Positions 59,043 to 64,000 of a DNA stretch of 64,000 nucleotides are shown here, one piece after another. The stretch is from Nitrosococcus halophilus Nc 4 (GTDB lineage Bacteria > Pseudomonadota > Gammaproteobacteria > Nitrosococcales > Nitrosococcaceae): assembly GCF_000024725.1 (NCBI RefSeq), contig NC_013960.1, positions 952,261 through 1,016,260 on the forward strand, given 5' to 3'. Each line of letters opens with the position of its first letter. The stretch's first letter is position 1. The notes under the pieces are model-generated. The model did not search any database and was not told the DNA's origin. It saw nothing but the letters and a program-made list of their open reading frames with translations. The position numbers and the translations under genes were made by a program.

Positions 59043-59574
59043 ATATGCTCCTCAAAAAATTCTCGGACTGTCCTTAAGAAAAAGTCCAGGCAATGCGATA
59101 GTCGTTTTCCCTGTCCGGACAGTAGAAAGGCGCGTGCAATGGTTCTCTCCATCGGGCCGCCGGGCAGCGCATCGTCCATAAACGTCTTTCTGACGGCCCC
59201 TTTGGGGAGATCTTTAATGCCTTCCCAGCCGAGAGGGAGGTCGGTCTCAGTGCGGTCCGGGGTGTGCAGAGCGTAGCGGTTTCCTCCCTGGAGCTCCTGT
59301 TTGAGAGCTTTGCGCGGAAAGCCGACGCCAATCAGTCCCTTACTGGAGTGAAGACGATGCGGCCTTGAGAAGCGCCTGACGGCGGGTGAAGTTATGGTGT
59401 AGGGCACAGTCCCGTTGCTCCTTGGCATTAGCTACCTACTGGCTAACTTACCCAGGCGGGAAAAAAGCAGGGAGCCTCGTTTGAGACCCCCTGCGTATTG
59501 CGCTACTTCATGGCATCAAAGGCTGACCTCTACTTTGGCAGTATGCATCAACCTTCATTGGCACACGGCCCCTT
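59043..59574. other. Gap between Zorya and the DCL-like gene
   Basis: 532 bp. A leftward open frame (59021-59428) with Arg-rich sequence ALHTPDRTETDLPLG and FMDDALPGGPMER exists but overlaps zorA's start and shows no ribosome site. I cannot name it. No tRNA or clear terminator found. Confidence 0.4.
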
Positions 59575-60348
59575 TTATCTCTCTGCATCCTCCTGAGTAG
59601 TATTACCAGAGTGTACGGGGGAGAGTAATTCAGGAAGAATCACCACGGGGCGGCGCGAGGGCGTGATTCTCTCCGCGCCTCCCAGGCTGAGGTTTAATCC
59701 TGCTTTAATGATTCTCAGGTCCGCTATTTTGTGATGAAAGCGTCTAAATTTCTCCTTGAGGTCGACATCAACGAAGGCTGTTTGAAACTGCCCGTCTTGA
59801 TGCATGGACAGCATCTCCCGCGTGATTTCAATCTCATGGGCCCCCATAAACGTTTGGACCAAGGTTTGAAAAGTCAACGGCTTTTTATGGTCCAGGTGAC
59901 TTTCATGGAAGGCGACACGCTCCCCGGTGATATCACATTTCACTTTCCCCTCGGCATCGGCATGGATAGCAAAATGGTTTTTCTTCATGAGGCGCAAGTC
60001 TTCATCCACCGCTTGGCGGCAAGCCTCAGCAAACTCCTGGTACAAGGATTTCTCTTTGGCTCGAATTGCTTCTCGGTAGGAGAAATCGGTCACGCTGCCA
60101 TCCTGGCGTTCTATCCAAAAGCAGCTCGTGGTCTTCGCAGTTTTATCTTTATAAAGCCGCTTGACCCCACCGCCTATTTTGGTCACTGCCCGGGGATGCC
60201 GCTCAAGCAGGGCAAGCAACATTTCAAAGTCCTCGCCGAGGATCTCTTCCCCGTCTCGATACCTTCCCAGCATCGCGCGGAAATAGGTGATGGCGTCTTG
60301 TTGTGAATGAAAGGGGATACTATTAATTATCAGTGGCTGACGTGCCAT
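59575..60348 (-). CDS. DCL/DUF3223-like protein with HNH-like motif
   Basis: 257 residues. The N-terminal part FHSQQDAITYFRAMLGRYRD then EDFEMLLALLERHPRAVTKI and GGVKRLYKDKTAKTTSCFWI is the DCL/DUF3223 domain. The C-terminal half has CDITGERVAFHESHLDHKKP, which resembles an HNH-type nuclease (Cys, His-Asp-His), then helices. Such proteins occur in defence islands; activity unknown. Confidence 0.65.
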   Translation of the reverse strand: MARQPLIINSIPFHSQQDAITYFRAMLGRYRDGEEILGEDFEMLLALLERHPRAVTKIGGGVKRLYKDKTAKTTSCFWIERQDGSVTDFSYREAIRAKEKSLYQEFAEACRQAVDEDLRLMKKNHFAIHADAEGKVKCDITGERVAFHESHLDHKKPLTFQTLVQTFMGAHEIEITREMLSMHQDGQFQTAFVDVDLKEKFRRFHHKIADLRIIKAGLNLSLGGAERITPSRRPVVILPELLSPVHSGNTTQEDAER

Positions 60349-60454
60349 AGTGGATTGACCTCATCGTGGTTTTTAGACCATAGGGAATGAGCGACGCCGA
60401 CTTCCCCCGTAATGGGGGAGTCGGTGTGTAAAGCAAGCATTGATGGAGGCTCTC

Positions 60455-60682
60455 TCATGCTCTCGACCTCTTCAGGGGACGAGGGGAATGGATCGCCCCC
60501 GCCACTGGGGAACGGGATCGATTCTTGGGATGTTTGTTTTTCGCTTCTTCCCGCACGATCGGAGTCGTTTTGGGGGCTTTAATCCCTATCCTCACTTGTC
60601 CGCCATGGATCTCCAGGACGGTAAGTTGGATATCCTGGCCAATGACAATGCTTTCTAGGGATCTGCGGGTCAGTACTAACAT
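60455..60682 (-). CDS. CsrA-family regulator, accessory copy
   Basis: 75 residues from ATG 60682 (AAAGGAAAA upstream). CsrA core MLVLTRRSLESIVIGQDIQL then TVLEIHGGQVRIGIKAP and IVREEAK, with a basic tail of about 25 residues. CsrA proteins bind GGA motifs in mRNA leaders. Extra copies on mobile elements control element genes; here targets are unknown. The longer frame upstream is an artefact. Confidence 0.85.
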   Translation of the reverse strand: MLVLTRRSLESIVIGQDIQLTVLEIHGGQVRIGIKAPKTTPIVREEAKNKHPKNRSRSPVAGAIHSPRPLKRSRA

Positions 60683-61405
60683 GGTTTTTTCCTTTGGTTG
60701 AATGAAAATAAAGGGATGCACCTCAGGTGCTAAATCACGGTGGAACAGAGTTAATGCCGCGATTCTCCCGAGAGGCACTGGAGAAGTGCCCATCGGGGGC
60801 AAGGCAGGCATTGGGGAGTAAAAAAATAGAAAGCCTTCCGAGGCATTGGCTGTTTCACCCGGGAGACCTTTGTACATTCGGGCAGCATGAAGTCGCGCGA
60901 CTTCGCTGCGCCGTTCGATGCACGCCGTGGTGCGTCTTTGGGGGATTGCCTTTGAATAGGCAATAGAAATGACAGTCACCACCTTGTCTCAAGGCGGTAG
61001 CCAATCTTCGTTATGATTTGTTGATGGGCGTTTGCTGTTGAGAAGCACGGCGGGTGGAGCCGTTACGCTATTTTGCTTCTCGGCACCAGCACCGAGCTGA
61101 ATCGAGCAGGTGGGTTACTTTGCTACACCAGGTACTCACTTGCCTAGTGTTGGGAGCGTCGCGGCTTCGCGGCGAAGGGCTTCGGTTACCTTGTTGCGCC
61201 TTTTCGGTGCTGACAGCTTCTGCCACTAGAAGGAGCTGGGTCCCGCGCCCCTAACGGACACGGTGCTTCTTCAGTAGAGGTGATGGAACAGAGCGTTCAC
61301 GGGCAGCGCTACATCGCGGCTAGAATGAATTTATTGGCCCCTTTAATTCGATTGACCTGCCCGCGAAAACAGAAGAGGTTCCCGTTTCCTGGTGGACGGA
61401 AAGCA
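60683..61405. other. Non-coding stretch between csrA and HicAB
   Basis: 723 bp with no convincing gene. It contains a hairpin-like CGTCGCGGCTTCGCGGCG near 61168 and stretches rich in GGTGCT and TTCGGT. Possibly structured RNA or decayed coding DNA. No repeat of 30 bp or more recognised by eye. Confidence 0.4.
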
Positions 61406-61621
61406 CTAGATGGCGGATACCTCCACATAGTCCACCTCCGAATGGGGCTCGGGGAGGGGTTCGCCGTCCGCTCTAAGCTCTTCCAAGTGAAGCTCAATTG
61501 CCCCCTGGATAAGCTCTAAAACCTCCTCTTTCGTCTCCCCTACAGCGGCACAGCCGGGAAGATCGGGCACATACGCGCCCCAGCTCTTGGGGCCTCGCTC
61601 AATCACGACCCTATATCTCAT
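61406..61621 (-). CDS. hicB: HicB-family antitoxin
   Basis: 71 residues from ATG 61621 (GAGG 8 bases before; GTG 61630 also possible). RYRVVIERGPKSWGAYVPDL then PGCAAVGETKEEVLELIQGA is the HicB fold with VPDLPGC. No DNA-binding domain visible. Follows hicA. Confidence 0.82.
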   Translation of the reverse strand: MRYRVVIERGPKSWGAYVPDLPGCAAVGETKEEVLELIQGAIELHLEELRADGEPLPEPHSEVDYVEVSAI

Positions 61622-61631
61622 CCTCTGCACC

Positions 61632-61817
61632 TCACTTTAGACCCGCCTGCTTCAGAATATTATTGAGCGTCCCCGGCGGAACATCCACGCTGGGTTTGCC
61701 CGCCACGGTGACTTTTCCGGGCTTTTCGGGATGCTTGAACTGGCAGTGGCTACCTCGTACCCGAACGAGATACCCACCCTCGTACTCAAGCATTTGAATG
61801 ACCTCCTCTACTTTCAT
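61632..61817 (-). CDS. hicA: HicA-family mRNA interferase toxin
   Basis: 61 residues. MLEYEGGYLVRVRGSHCQFK then HPEKPGKVTVAGKPSVDVPP and LNNILKQAGLK form a complete small HicA with catalytic His in GSHCQF. Toxin first, antitoxin second, on the minus strand. Confidence 0.82.
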   Translation of the reverse strand: MKVEEVIQMLEYEGGYLVRVRGSHCQFKHPEKPGKVTVAGKPSVDVPPGTLNNILKQAGLK

Positions 61818-62023
61818 TTCAACCCTGTTCTGTCAAACGGGGGCTTTGCCGACTTTTACCTGACTATTAAAGTAGTCCTATCGGTAAGTTGCCATCACCT
61901 GTTTTGAAGGCGGTTATCCTTGTTCTTTAAAACGCTGAGAAAATGCCCCGTGTGGGTTTGTACCCAGAGTACTGGGGCGCCGGAAGAAAGAATCCGCTGG
62001 CAATCTGCTTACGCTTGGAAGCG

Positions 62024-62956
62024 TTATCCACCCACTTTATTGTATGCCAGTTCGATAAAAGGCTTAACCTGCTCAAACTCCGTCTCCGTGGAGAGCGTAA
62101 ATTCTGTATCTCCGGTCCCGTAATGGCCCACATTCGTCACATCACGATACGATTTTGGCGGTGCCTCTACATCGCTCGCCCTTAATTTGACAAAAAGCTT
62201 AATATTTTTGTTTTGGGGCTCCATGCAAACAATATTCTGGGATATCTTATAAGCGACATAAAATTTCTTGGGTACTTCTTCCACTGCGGGATCAAGGCCC
62301 AGAATATATTCGCGAATGCTATGTATGAGCGACTGAATAGCTTTGGATTTTCTTTCCAAGTGTTCTTCAAAGGTGTAGGTGGCCGTTGCCCGCACCTGAG
62401 CGGCCTTCTTGCCGGCTTCCACCATGACCGAGTTTTTGCTGTTCGCCTGCACTGAGGTAGGAATCTTGGCGGCCTGGAACACCTCTTCAAAATACAAAGA
62501 ACCATTCTTAAACAAGCGGTATTTCCATAACTCGATGTTTGCCCCCATCACTTGAACGGCATGAAGGTCATATTTCTTGTAGTTGGGGGCGATACAGATA
62601 ACCCGGACATCCGACCAATCCACCTCAACACCATTGCCTAATTCCCGCTGGACTGCAATCTCAAAGTCTCCCTTGTGGTCTTCAATCCAATGTAAATAGA
62701 ATAGGCTCTGGTTAATGAGCTCAGAGGATTCGACCTTCTTGTATTCAATAATCACGGGGTTATTATCCTCGGATAACGCAAGGCTATCGATGCGTCCCGC
62801 ATGCAGGGCGCCGGTGGAAAACTCTGAGGCCACAAAGCGACAATTGAAGACAGCTGCAAGGTTTTTCTCAATGAGAATTTGCAGTTCCTTCTCGATGGAG
62901 AAATTCGTCTGCTCAACAGGAATGAGGCTATTGCCAGTAATTTCAAATAGGGGCAT
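62024..62956 (-). CDS. DUF5655 protein with PD-(D/E)XK-like nuclease motif
   Basis: 310 residues. N-terminal half holds a likely restriction-like fold: GRIDSLALSEDNNPVIIEYK KVESSE (Asp, then Glu-x-Lys). The C-terminal 100 residues (LIHSIREYILGLDPAVEEVP KKFYVAYK and FVKLRASDVEAPPKSYRDV) match DUF5655. May act on DNA; similar proteins occur near restriction systems. Solo gene. Confidence 0.65.
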   Translation of the reverse strand: MPLFEITGNSLIPVEQTNFSIEKELQILIEKNLAAVFNCRFVASEFSTGALHAGRIDSLALSEDNNPVIIEYKKVESSELINQSLFYLHWIEDHKGDFEIAVQRELGNGVEVDWSDVRVICIAPNYKKYDLHAVQVMGANIELWKYRLFKNGSLYFEEVFQAAKIPTSVQANSKNSVMVEAGKKAAQVRATATYTFEEHLERKSKAIQSLIHSIREYILGLDPAVEEVPKKFYVAYKISQNIVCMEPQNKNIKLFVKLRASDVEAPPKSYRDVTNVGHYGTGDTEFTLSTETEFEQVKPFIELAYNKVGG

Positions 62957-63055
62957 TGTGCTCGATTCTTCTTTTCGTTCTTAAACTGCTCACACCATCC
63001 GCAAACCATACTGCTAGGGACGCAGCGTGCTAGATTGGCGGGTTTTACGGCTTTA

Positions 63056-63778
63056 TTATAATTCTACTGTCTTGAGACCAAAATCCATGGACTCATCCCT
63101 TACTATCTTGCACAGAGTCACTTCATAACCACAGTTCTCTATCAGCTCTTTGACCAATTGAATATCTGACTCGGAAGTACTCATGCCAAAGCAGATCTGT
63201 TTCAGATGTCGTCTATCGAGTCGCTGGACTCCATCGCTTCTGCGTATTATCCGAACTTCCTTTTCATAGCCCCACGATAAGGACTTCACAGTCAGCACTT
63301 TTTTAATCAAAGCGATACTCAGTTGCTCGAAAGAATTAATATTTGCTGCTTCCTCGATAAACCACTTGGACAAAGGGTTAAGACCATAGTCGACTTGGTC
63401 TATCCCGATAATGGGCTCAACGTAAAAAAATGACTCCGGGAAAGCATAGGTTAGGCAGACGCCGCGATGCCCATCCGCATAATGCGACCACATCAACGGA
63501 TTAATCAATTCGAGCGAAAATGAGCATACCCCAACATGCCGTAAATCTGCCTGAACCTTATCAATGAAACAATTCATAGCGCGGAGTTGTTCCAGTCTCG
63601 TTCGAATAGTGGACTGAGATCTTGAAATGGCCTTCTCTAAGGCGTTGAAGATATCCACACTGCAATCGAAGGGATCATTGAGTCGCTCCGGTTGCGCGAA
63701 ATAGATTTCACCGTGCACAAGGGACTTGAGTAGAGTCTTATCAATCTTCTTAAACTTGAAGAGAACGTAATCCGTCAC
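63056..63778 (-). CDS. DUF2971 protein
   Basis: 240 residues. LVHGEIYFAQPERLNDPFDC near the start, then WSHYADGHRGVCLTYAF and WGYEKEVRIIRR are the DUF2971 signature. Found in defence and mobile regions; biochemical role unknown. About 220 bp after it, to the window end, hold no gene. Confidence 0.8.
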   Translation of the reverse strand: MTDYVLFKFKKIDKTLLKSLVHGEIYFAQPERLNDPFDCSVDIFNALEKAISRSQSTIRTRLEQLRAMNCFIDKVQADLRHVGVCSFSLELINPLMWSHYADGHRGVCLTYAFPESFFYVEPIIGIDQVDYGLNPLSKWFIEEAANINSFEQLSIALIKKVLTVKSLSWGYEKEVRIIRRSDGVQRLDRRHLKQICFGMSTSESDIQLVKELIENCGYEVTLCKIVRDESMDFGLKTVEL

Positions 63779-64000
63779 TTTAAAATATAACCAGTAACTC
63801 GCAAATAAAGAGATTGTATACGAAGAATTGGATTACCTTTTTAAGAGATAACATTAAAGGAGAGTCCTCCGGCCAACACCTCGCATTCTCATGTGCTTTC
63901 CTTAGCAGACAGATTCCTTGCCATTTCTCTGGCGCAACCACCACCTATGAATAGCATCATTAATAGCACCATTTTATATATATATTCACCATCTTTTTAC

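Noticed and set aside
59021-59428. 135-codon leftward frame upstream of zorA
   Set aside because: Overlaps zorA's start, has no ribosome site and no recognisable domain; left as an undefined gap.
60455-60982. 175-codon reading of the CsrA gene
   Set aside because: The first 100 codons have no family likeness; the CsrA start with ribosome site is at 60682.

Overview
The window is accessory DNA of a gram-negative, moderately GC-rich bacterium. Paralogous BRO/ORF6N/P22-type antirepressors, a lambda-type terminase and portal, a Zorya system, IS256-family elements and a tRNA-Arg/His/Lys gene order suggest a gammaproteobacterium, possibly Chromatiales/Nitrosococcus-like; the genus is inference only. 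Three blocks can be separated. Block 1 (1-9318) is a decayed prophage-like element ending in the 3' half of a tRNA-Arg gene, which reads as its right attachment site. It keeps an early leftward operator region (1264-1301), a run of toxin-antitoxin genes and orphan antitoxins (1446-3069), an AT-rich two-gene DUF4365 module (3128-4773), a repressor/Cro/CII immunity region (5037-6812), a MITE, a truncated KilA-N gene and two nearly identical IS256-family copies.

Block 2 (9500-55015) is a complete-looking 45.5 kb siphovirus-type prophage inserted at the 3' end of tRNA-Lys(CTT), bounded by a 45-bp direct repeat. From left to right it has: integrase and excisionase-like genes and a tightly overlapping leftward early operon (9615-14881); paired early operators; a BrnT/BrnA module; a repressor/Cro/CII region homologous to block 1; a primase-helicase (18470-20902); an iteron-and-hairpin cluster that may be the replication origin; terminase genes split by two BRO genes; an AT-rich cargo region (26.8-30.9 kb) with a GNAT toxin-like pair and a D12 adenine methylase plus ParB-like protein; then head, protease-capsid fusion, holin, tail and host-contact genes (32.9-52.5 kb). 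A RelE/XRE pair interrupts the tail genes. Three antirepressor genes share C-terminal modules but carry different N-terminal domains, and each is preceded by a similar promoter-terminator leader.

Block 3 (55016-64000) starts with the terminator of the tRNA operon displaced by the prophage. It then holds an IS630 scrap and a defence-type island: a type II Zorya operon (ZorA-ZorB-ZorE, 55367-59042), a DCL/DUF3223-like protein with an HNH-like motif, a CsrA paralogue, HicA/HicB, a PD-(D/E)XK-like DUF5655 protein and a DUF2971 protein.

The strongest organising idea is that blocks 1 and 2 are relatives with the same immunity architecture: paired operators spaced 24 bp, then cargo, then a small conserved gene, then the repressor. 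In both, the interval between the early leftward promoter and the repressor operon is where toxin-antitoxin or defence-like genes have accumulated.
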